Assembly: GCA_951813015.1 (NCBI GenBank)
Contig: CATOTG010000004.1
Span: forward strand, 1-64,000
DNA length: 64,000 nt
Source of the DNA: an uncultured Thermoanaerobaculia bacterium
GTDB taxonomy: Bacteria > Acidobacteriota > Thermoanaerobaculia > Multivoradales > Multivoraceae
Direction of reading: 5' to 3'
Each line of letters opens with the position of its first letter. The stretch's first letter is position 1. The notes beneath the pieces are model-generated. The model worked only from the letters and a program-made list of their open reading frames with translations, was not told the DNA's origin and ran no database searches. This document shows positions 10,340 to 18,690 of the stretch, in pieces. The position numbers were made by a program, and so were the translations under genes.

Positions 10340-12496
10340 ATGACTTCCGAACCGAACCTGAACCCGGATGCCGGGGGGGACGCCGGCGCACCTGTACCCG
10401 GTGGCGCGGACGGCAACCGCGGCCCGCGAGGGATGACTGTGGCGCGTGGCCGGACGGTGACCCTGGTCCTGATCGGCCTGTTGACGGTGCTGTCTATCCA
10501 CGTCGCCAACGAGTGGCTGGAGGGATGGCGCGTCGACTTCACCGGTGGCGATCTCTACTCGCTGACCGACGGCACCCACGCGATCATCGAACGAATGCAG
10601 GAGGAGGGCGTCAAGCCGCTCGACATCCGGCTCTACTTCTCGGAGACCGCGGGCAAGACGCTGCCCAAGTTCGTCAAGGACTTCATCGGCTACGAGCGCT
10701 ACCTGCGCAGTTTGCTGGGCGAGTACGAGCGCGCCGCGGCGGGGAAGATCCGCGTCGAGACGATCGACCCGATTCCCGACAGCGACAACGCGGACCGGGC
10801 CGCCGAGGACGGCCTGGACGGCAAGCTGATCAACCAGGAGGGCGATCTCTTCTACTTCGGCCTGGCGATGGAGACCCAGACCGGCAGCAAGGAGACGATC
10901 GAGTTCCTGTGGCCCCAGGAACAGGAGAACGTCGAGTACGAGATCTCGAAGAAGATCCACGGACTGCTGTGGCCGGCGCGGCAGCGGGTTGGCGTGCTGT
11001 CGAGCCTGGAGGTCTTCGGCGGCGCCCAGGATCCGATGATGGCGCAGATGCTGGCGGCCCAGGGCCGCACGCCGGCGCAGAAGTGGATCATCGTCCAGGT
11101 GCTGGAGGATCTCTACGACGTCTCCCAGGTCGCGGCCGACGTGGACGAGATCTCGGCTGACGACGTCGACCTGCTGGTCGTGATCCACCCCAAGGGGCTT
11201 CCGGACAAGACGGTGTTTGCAATCGACCAGTGGGTGGCTGCCGGCGGCAACACGCTGATCTTCCTCGACCCCTACGCCCTGGGCGATACGCCGCCGCAGA
11301 ACCCGCAGCAGCCCTGGATGGCGCTTCAGTATCAGCCCGCCTCGAACCTGGCGCCGTTGCTTGAAGCCTGGGGTCTGGAGCTGCCGGCGAACCAGTTCGC
11401 GGCCGACTTCGAACTCGCGGCGCGGCGGCCGATGAGCCAGTTCGGCGCCGCGGAGTCGGTGATCATCGATCTCCAGGTCGATTCCACGCTCCACGAGGGT
11501 CTCCTGGACGAAGAGAATCCGATGTTGCGGGGCCTGTCGAACACGCGCTTCTTCCTCGCGGGTGCGCTGCGGGAGATCGGGGTGCGCGACGCGGACGGGA
11601 CGGACACCGAGACGGGCGAGGCGGACGAAGACGTCTCCGGGCCAGCCTCCGACGTCGAGTTGCGGCCTCTGATCTCGACCACGGCGGCTGCCGGCGCCCT
11701 TGAGGTGCTGCCCGGTTTCGGCGGCGGCGACGGCCTGGCCTACACGGACCTGAACGACGGCGCCAAGCTGCGCGACGCGTTCGCGCCTGGAGAAGAGGCG
11801 CTGGCGCTGGCGTACGTCGTGCGCGGCAAGCTGCCGACCGCCTTCCCGGACGGCGTCGACTACCCGGACAGGGAGGCGGAGCGGCCGCCCAATCTGCCCC
11901 CCGAGATCGAGGTTCCGCCGCCCGACGACGTGGAGATCATCCACCGCGATCCGCTGCCCGAGGAGGAGCGGGGCGAAGCGGCGGTCGTCGTGTTCGCGGA
12001 TGTCGATTTCATCCACGACCAGATCGCCTTCCTGCAGAACCCGTTCGGAATCGTCCAGGCGGCTAACGACAACCACAAGGTGGTCCTCAACAGCATCGAC
12101 TACCTGCTCGGTTCCCGGGACCTCATGTCGGTTCGCGCCAAGAGCGGGATCAGCCGGCCGTTCCTCCGCTTCGACGAGATCGAAGCGCAGGCCGAACTGG
12201 ACACGCTCGACCGCGAACGGCAGATCCGCGAGGAGATCGAGACCTTCCAGGCGGAGCTGCGGGAGAAGCAGGGCGAGATTACCCAGCGCAACGCGGCTCT
12301 CTTCCAGAGGAAGCTGCAGGAGGAAGTCGACGAGTTGAACGAGCGGATCCTGGAGGGCAACCGGGAACTGCGGGACATCCGCAAGGGCCGGCGCGAGGCG
12401 TTGGAACGCGAGGAGTCCATGGTGCGCTTCGCCGTCATCGGATGGATGCCCGTCGTCGTACTGTTGATTGGTCTGTACCGCGCCCGCCGGCGCTAA
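10340..12496 (+). CDS. GldG-family protein (ABC-associated periplasmic/membrane protein)
   Basis: 718 residues. One N-terminal transmembrane segment (TLVLIGLLTVLSIHVANEW) is followed by a large extracytoplasmic part with the GldG/IFT52-like domain (DFTGGDLYSLTDGT, the YFSETAGK region, ENVEYEISKKIHGLL), and a second transmembrane helix at the extreme C-terminus (FAVIGWMPVVVLLIGLYRARR). Residues ~620-690 are a long charged coiled coil (EIEAQAELDTLDRERQIREE onward). The start ATG at 10340 has GAGGG upstream. The topology suggests a periplasmic arm held at both ends and working with the GldA/GldF-like pair. Confidence 0.87.
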   Translation: MTSEPNLNPDAGGDAGAPVPGGADGNRGPRGMTVARGRTVTLVLIGLLTVLSIHVANEWLEGWRVDFTGGDLYSLTDGTHAIIERMQEEGVKPLDIRLYFSETAGKTLPKFVKDFIGYERYLRSLLGEYERAAAGKIRVETIDPIPDSDNADRAAEDGLDGKLINQEGDLFYFGLAMETQTGSKETIEFLWPQEQENVEYEISKKIHGLLWPARQRVGVLSSLEVFGGAQDPMMAQMLAAQGRTPAQKWIIVQVLEDLYDVSQVAADVDEISADDVDLLVVIHPKGLPDKTVFAIDQWVAAGGNTLIFLDPYALGDTPPQNPQQPWMALQYQPASNLAPLLEAWGLELPANQFAADFELAARRPMSQFGAAESVIIDLQVDSTLHEGLLDEENPMLRGLSNTRFFLAGALREIGVRDADGTDTETGEADEDVSGPASDVELRPLISTTAAAGALEVLPGFGGGDGLAYTDLNDGAKLRDAFAPGEEALALAYVVRGKLPTAFPDGVDYPDREAERPPNLPPEIEVPPPDDVEIIHRDPLPEEERGEAAVVVFADVDFIHDQIAFLQNPFGIVQAANDNHKVVLNSIDYLLGSRDLMSVRAKSGISRPFLRFDEIEAQAELDTLDRERQIREEIETFQAELREKQGEITQRNAALFQRKLQEEVDELNERILEGNRELRDIRKGRREALEREESMVRFAVIGWMPVVVLLIGLYRARRR

Positions 12497-12540
12497 GGCT
12501 CGGATGAAACTGGGCGCGAACAGGAGCCGGCCTGGCGGCC

Positions 12541-12605
12541 GCCGCGTCTGGTTGGCCGCCTGCGGCGGCAGCCGGCACGGACGCCGGCGCACCCGGTCGC
12601 GGCCG
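12541..12605. repeat. REP-like GC-rich intergenic repeat, copy 1 (weak)
   Basis: In the 140-bp gap between the GldG-like and DUF4340 genes, the minus strand reads GGGTGCGCCGGCGT and then GCCGGCTGCCGCC with its complement GGCGGCC close by. The first block matches the opening of the repeats at 22313 and 43439, and the second matches sequence at 43553-43578. It is probably a palindromic dispersed element; only part of it is alignable by eye. Confidence 0.4.
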
Positions 12606-12637
12606 GTTACATGCCTCTACCACTGGGAGATATCGGC

Positions 12638-13699
12638 ATGAGTCAGGTGAACAAGAGGCTCGTGGCGGCGGCGGTGGCGCTGCTGGCCCTTTCCATCTTC
12701 AGCTACTGGAACAGCGTGTCCCGCGCCGAGCGCTTCGAGAGCGGACAGAAGTTCCTGCCCAACCTGAACCCGGACGAGATTGCCCGGGTGGAGATCGTTC
12801 AGGGCGGGGAGCAGGTCACCCTGAGCCGGCAGGGCGACATCTACGTGGTGGAGGAGTCCCACGACTACCGGGCCCGCAACGAGGGAGTGAATCGGCTGGT
12901 GCGCAACCTTCTCGACATGGAACTCGCGAAGGAGGTTGGCGCGAGTGAGAGCCTGGCGGCGGAACTCGGCATCGAGCCGCCGGGAGAGGAGACGGTCGAG
13001 GTGGCGCTCAGGAACGCTTCCGGCAGCGACATGGTTCGTTTGCGGGTGGGCAACCGGTTCGAGGGCGGCAGCGGCAACTACGTGCGGCGCCTCGACGGTG
13101 AGGAGAACCCGATCTTCCTGACCGACGCGACGGTGCTGATCGACAGCACCGCCGACCAGTTCCTGCAGAAGGAGATCGTCGATGTCGCCTCAGGCGAGGT
13201 GGTGCGCATCGACGGTCCTGACTTCACGTTCAGCAAGGACGGCGAGGAGGGCGCGGGGCTCATGCTCGAGCGGGTGCCGTCCGGGCGGCGGGAAAAGACG
13301 AGCGAGGTCGGCCGGGTCAAGAATTTCCTGTCCCGCCTGCGGTTCTCCGAGGTCCACCTCGCCGACGACGAGGAAGTGGCCGATCTCTCCTTCGGCGCCG
13401 AGTTCAGGTACGAGCTGGAGGACGGTTCAGGCTACGTCGTCGCGGTCGCCGCGCGCGAGGATGACCGCTACATCCGCATCGGCGGCTACCACACCGTGGA
13501 GCAGGTGGCGATCGAGCGCGACACGCCCGAGGAGGAACTCCAGGAGAAGGCGGACATCCTGAACCGGGCGGAGGAGATGCGGGAGTTCAACGACTACCAC
13601 GGCTCCTGGGTCTACAAGCTGGACAGCTTCACCGGCGAGAAGCTCGACCTCCGCCGCGCGGACCTGATCGAAGACGTCGGCGACGACGAAGAGAGCTGA
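12638..13699 (+). CDS. DUF4340 domain protein, last gene of the Gld-like operon
   Basis: 353 residues from the ATG at 12638, chosen over the ATG at 12611 because GGGAG sits about 10 bp upstream and the protein then begins MSQVNKRLVAAAVALLALSIFSYW, one N-terminal membrane anchor. The rest is beta-rich and exported: NPDEIARVEIVQGGEQVTLSR and repeated 'strand-turn-strand' units are typical of DUF4340, which regularly follows GldG-like genes. Probably an accessory periplasmic subunit of the ABC complex. It lies about 140 bp after the GldG-like gene, with a REP-like repeat between them. Confidence 0.85.
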   Translation: MSQVNKRLVAAAVALLALSIFSYWNSVSRAERFESGQKFLPNLNPDEIARVEIVQGGEQVTLSRQGDIYVVEESHDYRARNEGVNRLVRNLLDMELAKEVGASESLAAELGIEPPGEETVEVALRNASGSDMVRLRVGNRFEGGSGNYVRRLDGEENPIFLTDATVLIDSTADQFLQKEIVDVASGEVVRIDGPDFTFSKDGEEGAGLMLERVPSGRREKTSEVGRVKNFLSRLRFSEVHLADDEEVADLSFGAEFRYELEDGSGYVVAVAAREDDRYIRIGGYHTVEQVAIERDTPEEELQEKADILNRAEEMREFNDYHGSWVYKLDSFTGEKLDLRRADLIEDVGDDEES

Positions 13700-13849
13700 G
13701 CCCGGTTCGGGACGGAACTCGACTTCAAGTGGTACGAGGATCCGCTCAGCGACTCTCCGCCGTACGGACATCGGAGTCCTCGGCTGCTATGTTCCGCCGC
13801 GCCCGCTGCGGCTGATCGCGGCGAAGCGTTCAGACACAAGGAGCTTGGA

Positions 13850-14224
13850 ATGCTGGGATACTGCACGATCGGTGTGAACGACATGGACCGGGCGATGGCC
13901 TTCTACGACGCGCTGCTGGGCGAACTGGGAGCGTCCCGCATGTTCGGCATGGACCGGATCCAGTTCTACGGCACGGGGCCGGGACAGGCGATGCTCGCCG
14001 TTTGCATCCCCTACGACAAGCAGGCGCAAACGCCGGGCAACGGCAACATGGTCGCGATTCCCGCGGGTTCGGACGAGAACGTCGACAAGCTCTACGCCAA
14101 GGCGATCGAGCTGGGCGGCGCCGACGAGGGCGGGCCCGGAACGCGGGTGCCTACGTTCTACGGCGCCTACGTCCGGGATCTGGACGGGAACAAGCTCTGC
14201 TTCTTCAATATGTCGGCCGGGTAA
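13850..14224 (+). CDS. VOC-family (glyoxalase/dioxygenase fold) protein
   Basis: 124 residues, one vicinal-oxygen-chelate module pair. It opens MLGYCTIGVNDMDRAMAFYD, the classic first beta strand and helix, and closes with YVRDLDGNKLCFFNMSAG, where 'R-D-L-D-G-N-K' is the family end motif. Start supported by AAGGAG 8 bp upstream. His in the first strand, a usual metal ligand, is replaced by cysteine/threonine context, so the metal site may be altered. Members include lyases, dioxygenases and resistance proteins; the substrate cannot be told. Stands alone between the Gld-like operon and the TPR gene. Confidence 0.88.
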   Translation: MLGYCTIGVNDMDRAMAFYDALLGELGASRMFGMDRIQFYGTGPGQAMLAVCIPYDKQAQTPGNGNMVAIPAGSDENVDKLYAKAIELGGADEGGPGTRVPTFYGAYVRDLDGNKLCFFNMSAG

Positions 14225-14412
14225 GTCGAGATCGTCAGCGGCGGCAGGCGCTGCTTCTCCAAAGGGGGGTTGGGCCTGAGTCCGCGCCTCTGAGGCTCGA
14301 GCGGGCGGGTGCGCCCGAGCCGCTCCGAGCGCGTCCTGACGCGCGAGGAGAGACTCTCGACGCGGCGCTCGGGGCTCTGTTCGCTTCGGAGTGACTGCTA
14401 CGCTGACCGCCC

Positions 14413-15780
14413 GTGTCCGGGTTCGCCGTCCTCCTGCTGGTCGCCCTCGTGGCGGTTGTTCCGGGCCAGACCGTTCCGGGCCAGCTTGAGTCGGCGCCGG
14501 ACGATCCAGTCGGGGCGCTGGCGCTGGCGCGCGCGGCAGTGGAGCGGGCGCCGGCGGAGTTCGGGCCGGCGCTGGCGGTTGCCGGAGCACTGACGGCCCT
14601 GGGCCGTACGGACGATGCGCTCGCCGCCTTCGCCCGCTCGCGGTCGCTGCTGCCGGACGACCCTGGCGTCGGCGAGCCCTCGGCGTTCGCCGATGCCGCG
14701 TCGGCCTACCTGGTTCCGGCGCTGCTGCTTCGCGATGTCGACCGCACCGGCGAGGCGATCCGGCTGCTGGAGGAGGCGGTTGCTCGGCGGATCGGGGACG
14801 CCGAGATCTACGAGCAGTTGGCGCTGCTTCGGCTCGCCGACGGTCTGGCCGACGACGCGCTGGCTGCGGTCGACGCCGCTCGAGCGAGGAGCCTGACGAG
14901 CCCCGGTCTCAAGCTCGCCCGCGGTCTCGCCCTGGCCCGCAACCCGGAGCGGCGCGGGGAGGCTCTGGACCACCTCCAGGGCGCGCTGCGCAACGGAGTC
15001 GGCGACCCGGTCGTTGTCCACCTGGAAGCGGCGGACCTGCTCGTGGCCGCAGCGCGCTACCCGGAAGCGCTCGAGCACCTGGGCGCCGCCGCGGAACTCG
15101 CGCCGGACGAACCGGAAGTGGTCTATCGGCTCGGGCGGACGCTTGCCGCTGCGGGTGACCGGGAGGCCGCCCGGAAAGCGCTCGACCGCTATCGCTTGCT
15201 CGAGGAAGCCCGGGAACGCGCGGCGGAGAGCCAGCGCCTGGTTTCGGGGGAGACGGTGTCGGCCCTGTCGGAGGCCCAGCGGTTGGCGGCGGCGGGCGAC
15301 CTTGAAGCCGCGTTCAAGCGCCTGACCGGTCTGTCAGGAAGCCGGGACGATTCACGGGTCGCGGACGTTCACTCCCTGCGGGCCAAGGTGCTGTTCTCGA
15401 TGGGCCGCACAGGCGAAGCGGCAGCCAGCGTTGCCGCGGCGCGGCGGCTTGAACCCGGCCGCGTCGAGTACCACTACCTTGAGGGGATGTTCCTGTACGC
15501 CGGCGGGCGCCCACGGGACGCCGCGACCGCGCTTGAGCGGGCTGTGGCCCTTGATCCCGACCTCGGCGAGGCGCACGGCCTCCTCGGCATGATCGCCGCT
15601 GAAGGCGGCCGCTTCGGCGAAGCGGCCGAGCGGATGGAGCGGGCACTCGAGCTGGGGCTCGAGGGCAACGCCCCGCTCCGGTTCAACTACGCCCGGGTGC
15701 TCGAGGCCTTGGGGCGCAGTGAAGAGGCCAAGGTCCAGATGGAAGCGTTCGACCGCCTGGGCCAGCCGCCGCCACGGTAG
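14413..15780 (+). CDS. Exported tetratricopeptide-repeat protein
   Basis: 455 residues starting at a GTG (MSGFAVLLLVALVAVVPGQ), a Sec signal peptide. The body is a chain of about ten degenerate TPR helix pairs, with the family spacing visible in LEEAVARRIGDAEIYEQLAL, YPEALEHLGAAAELAPDEPE, MGRTGEAAASVAAARRLEPG and GRPRDAATALERAVALDPDL. TPR arrays bind partner proteins; no catalytic domain is seen. Periplasmic location is inferred. The 3' end, including the stop codon, has been duplicated in tandem just downstream (to 15919). Confidence 0.85.
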   Translation: MSGFAVLLLVALVAVVPGQTVPGQLESAPDDPVGALALARAAVERAPAEFGPALAVAGALTALGRTDDALAAFARSRSLLPDDPGVGEPSAFADAASAYLVPALLLRDVDRTGEAIRLLEEAVARRIGDAEIYEQLALLRLADGLADDALAAVDAARARSLTSPGLKLARGLALARNPERRGEALDHLQGALRNGVGDPVVVHLEAADLLVAAARYPEALEHLGAAAELAPDEPEVVYRLGRTLAAAGDREAARKALDRYRLLEEARERAAESQRLVSGETVSALSEAQRLAAAGDLEAAFKRLTGLSGSRDDSRVADVHSLRAKVLFSMGRTGEAAASVAAARRLEPGRVEYHYLEGMFLYAGGRPRDAATALERAVALDPDLGEAHGLLGMIAAEGGRFGEAAERMERALELGLEGNAPLRFNYARVLEALGRSEEAKVQMEAFDRLGQPPPR

Positions 15781-15919
15781 CGCCGGTCGCTTGCTGCCTC
15801 TACCGCGCCCGGGTGCTGAGGCCCCTGGGGCGCAGTGAAGAGGCCAGGGTCCAGATGGAGGCGTTCGACCGTCCGGGCCAGTAGCCGCCACGGTAGCGCC
15901 GGTCGCTTGCTGCCTCTAC
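15690..15919 (+). repeat. Tandem duplication of the TPR gene 3' end
   Basis: Two copies of a unit of about 115-117 bp lie head to tail: 15690-15803 (end of the TPR gene, its TAG stop and 23 bp of trailer) and about 15806-15919. Shared blocks include GGGGCGCAGTGAAGAGGCCA, GTAGCGCCGGTCGCTTGC and TGCTGCCTCTAC. The second copy differs at about a dozen positions and carries its own early TAG, so it is not translated in frame. The divergence shows it is an old duplication. Confidence 0.88.
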
Positions 15920-15935
15920 TCGCAGGCAAACGCCC

Positions 15936-18509
15936 CTACCTGCAGTCGAAGGCCTTGGTGTCGGCCACGGGCAGGAACGCCTCTTCGGGCGGACTCGTGT
16001 AGGCGTGGCGGGTTTGAGTGACCGGGTCGGCCACCTCGAGTTCCACGTCGAGATCGGTGAGGCCCGTGGCGTAGAGCCAGTACTTGCCGTTCGCCTCGCA
16101 GCCGTCGAGGACCTTCACGACGATCTCCACGTTGGAGGCGTCGAAGAAGCTGAAGTAGCCGGTGTCTCCGGTCAAAAGGACGCCGTGGCCGAGGCCGGTT
16201 TCGCCCTGGTCGGTCGCGTAGCGGACGCGAGCCCGGAAGCGATCCTTGTTCAGGCACAAGGTCGTGGCGTCGGCGACGCACTGCTCGATCGGCTCGGTCG
16301 GGCCGGTGTCGGCCTCGTCGATCGTGACGACCATGCGGGATTCGCCGAGGTCGGCGCCGCCGCGCGGGTCGTGGAGTTCGAGTTCGATCGTCTCCACCCC
16401 TTCGCCGGCGACGCCGTCCTCGAGCAGCCGGAGCGTGAACGTCCGGGGGGCCGAATCGCCGTGGCCCCAGGCGAGGGTGCGGGCGACGGGTTCGTAGTCG
16501 GCCTGCGCTGTGGCGGAGCCGCCCGAGGTCCGCACAAGGGCGGCGACCGCGCCGTCGCTGCCGCCGGCGCGAACCACGCTCAGGGTGATTTCGCCGTCTG
16601 ATTCCTGGGCCGTCACGGACGGCCGGGTGAAGCCCAGTCTGCCGGGCCGCTGCTCGGGCAGGTCAAAGGCGAGCGACAAGGCGACGAGCTCGGCATCGCG
16701 GGGCCCGGCGCCAACCGCGACAACCACGTACTGGCGGCCCTTCGCGGTGTAGCTCATCGGGGCGCCCGAGGCCGCCGCCGGCAGCGGGATCGTGCGGAGT
16801 ACGTCGCCGTTTGCGGGGTCGAGGACGGTCAGCAGGGGTCGGGACCGGTTGGCGTAGAAGACCAGGTCCTGGGTGGCAAGCAGGGACGGGGTTCCGGCGT
16901 AGCCGTTCAGGCCGTCATTGGCCCGCTGCCAGAGGATTTCGCCGCGGTCGAGGTCGTAGGCGGTGACGTGACCCCAGGGCGGCTTCAGCAGATAACGGTT
17001 GCCGGGTGCGGTCAGGATGCCCGATTCGTACAGGTAGTACTCGGGGAGGGCGGTCCGGTAGAGGCGGATGAGGAAGGGGACGACCCCCTGGACCGGGACG
17101 AACAGCCTCGATCGGGTCGGATCAAAGGCGGCCCCGCCCCAGTTCGCGCCGCCCCCCAGCCCGGGCGAGATCACCGCGCCGCGAGTGGACGGCGGCGTGT
17201 AGATCGGCCCCCAGTCGACATCGGCGAGCACCGCCTCGGCGCCGTCGGCCAGATCCTCCCGCTCGATTCCCAGCCGGTCGAAGGGGGGTGGCTTGGTCGG
17301 CCGCGGTTGGGTCAGCGCGGTTCGCTCGCCGGGGACGGACGACTGGGGCACCGGCGCCTGATGGATCGGCCACACCGGTCTGCCGTTTCGCCGGTCGAAC
17401 ACGAAGACCCAACCCTGCTTGGTGACCTGCGCGACGGCCGGGATTTCCCGCCCGCCGACCGTGATGTCGACAAGGTTGGGCGGCGCCGGGAGGTCGAAGT
17501 CCCAGATGTCGTGGTGGACGATCTGGTAGTGCCAGACGCGGCGCCCGGTCCGGGCGTCGAGGCAGACGATGCTGTTCGCGAACAGGTTGTCGCCCTTGCG
17601 GTGGCCGCCGTAGAAGTGGTTCGACGGAGCGCTGACCGGCAGGTAGACGTATCCGAGTTCCAGGTCGGCGGTCATCGGCGCCCAGACGTTGGCGCCGCCG
17701 ACCCGCTCGGCGGCGCCGTTTTCCCAGGTCGAGTAGCCGAACTGCCCGCGGCGGGGCACGGTGTGGAAGGTCCACAGCAGCTTGCCGGTGCGGGCGTGAT
17801 AACCGCGGACGTCGCCGGGCGGCCATTCCGGCTGAGGCGCCCAGTCCATGACCGACGAGCCGACGACGACCACGTCGCCGACCACGGTCGGCGGCGAGGT
17901 GTGTCCGTACTGGTCGGAGCGGTTGTTGAGTGAACGAATCCCCGCCTTGAGATCGACGGTTCCCCCGTTGCCGAAGCTGCGGCGCGGCGTTCCGGTGGCT
18001 GGATCGAGCGCGATGAGGCGCGCGTCGCCGGTGGCGAGGTAGACGTTCGCGGTCTGGCCGTCCGTCCACCAAGCGAGTCCGCGATGCAGAAAGCCGTTGT
18101 TCGGGGGGCGGCCGGAGAGGTAGCTCTTCGGGTCGTGGGCCCAGATCTGCTCGCCCGTTTCGGCGTCGATCGCTGCCGCCTGACTGAAGGAGGTGCTGGT
18201 GTAGAGCACGCCGTCGATCATCAGGGGCGTCGCCTCGAAGGCGACGATGCTCCGTTCTCCGCCCGGCTCGGCAATCGGGTTGTCAGGCGATTCCCAGCGC
18301 CAGCGGACACCCAGATCGCCGACGTTTCCGCGGTGGATCTGGCCGAGCGGCGCGTACTTCGTTCCGCCGGCGTCGCCGCCGTACTCCCGCCACTCGCCGC
18401 CGACGGCGCCGTGCTGGGCGGCCGCCGGCGCGCCGGCCGCTGCCGCGGCCAACAGGACAACGGCGACTCTGGCCGCGACCGGGGCCAGCGGGTTGGACCT
18501 CGAAGTCAT
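15936..18509 (-). CDS. PQQ-dependent dehydrogenase with C-terminal Calx-beta-like and secreted beta domains
   Basis: 857 residues from the ATG at 18509 (MTSRSNPLAPVAARVAVVLL, Sec signal; GAGG upstream). Residues ~30-600 form the eight-bladed quinoprotein propeller of the glucose-dehydrogenase type: EYGGDAGGTKYAPLGQI, ETGEQIWAHDP, HHDIWDFDLPAPPNLVDI, WGPIYTPPSTRG, GLNGYAGTPSL. It should oxidise a sugar or alcohol in the periplasm using PQQ and Ca2+. No CxxCH haem motif is present, so electrons must go to another carrier, plausibly the cytochrome domain of the gene upstream. After the propeller come a Calx-beta-like segment (~620-730) and a tail with FSFFDASNVEIVVKVLDGC also found in the protein at 33296-34468. 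Confidence 0.9.
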   Translation of the reverse strand: MTSRSNPLAPVAARVAVVLLAAAAAGAPAAAQHGAVGGEWREYGGDAGGTKYAPLGQIHRGNVGDLGVRWRWESPDNPIAEPGGERSIVAFEATPLMIDGVLYTSTSFSQAAAIDAETGEQIWAHDPKSYLSGRPPNNGFLHRGLAWWTDGQTANVYLATGDARLIALDPATGTPRRSFGNGGTVDLKAGIRSLNNRSDQYGHTSPPTVVGDVVVVGSSVMDWAPQPEWPPGDVRGYHARTGKLLWTFHTVPRRGQFGYSTWENGAAERVGGANVWAPMTADLELGYVYLPVSAPSNHFYGGHRKGDNLFANSIVCLDARTGRRVWHYQIVHHDIWDFDLPAPPNLVDITVGGREIPAVAQVTKQGWVFVFDRRNGRPVWPIHQAPVPQSSVPGERTALTQPRPTKPPPFDRLGIEREDLADGAEAVLADVDWGPIYTPPSTRGAVISPGLGGGANWGGAAFDPTRSRLFVPVQGVVPFLIRLYRTALPEYYLYESGILTAPGNRYLLKPPWGHVTAYDLDRGEILWQRANDGLNGYAGTPSLLATQDLVFYANRSRPLLTVLDPANGDVLRTIPLPAAASGAPMSYTAKGRQYVVVAVGAGPRDAELVALSLAFDLPEQRPGRLGFTRPSVTAQESDGEITLSVVRAGGSDGAVAALVRTSGGSATAQADYEPVARTLAWGHGDSAPRTFTLRLLEDGVAGEGVETIELELHDPRGGADLGESRMVVTIDEADTGPTEPIEQCVADATTLCLNKDRFRARVRYATDQGETGLGHGVLLTGDTGYFSFFDASNVEIVVKVLDGCEANGKYWLYATGLTDLDVELEVADPVTQTRHAYTSPPEEAFLPVADTKAFDCR

Positions 18510-18580
18510 CCTCGAAGTCCTCGTCGCCTCGATCCGGGCCTGCGATCCGCCGACGCGGGTTCTCCGTCGGATCAACACGG

Positions 18581-18690
18581 ACGGCCAGCGGCGCCTGTGC
18601 GTCACGGCGAGCAGTCGGACACGCCTACCTGTCCGATTTGCGGCGACGATCGGTAGCCAGCGGCGCCTGCACATCACGGCGAGTGCAGAA
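18581..18690 (-). repeat. Partial duplication of the 3' end of the propeller/cytochrome gene
   Basis: The last codons and trailer of the gene ending at 18674 (minus strand CTCGCCGTGATGTGCAGGCG, then CCGCTGGC) recur about 77 bp downstream as CTCGCCGTGACGCACAGGCG and CCGCTGGC. Roughly 30 bp, with a few mismatches. The 164-bp gap to the PQQ dehydrogenase otherwise holds nothing recognisable. Confidence 0.6.

Noticed and set aside
10307..12592. Open frame of ~760 codons on the minus strand
   Set aside because: Antisense of the GldG-like gene, rich in Arg, Val and Leu with no recognisable motif.
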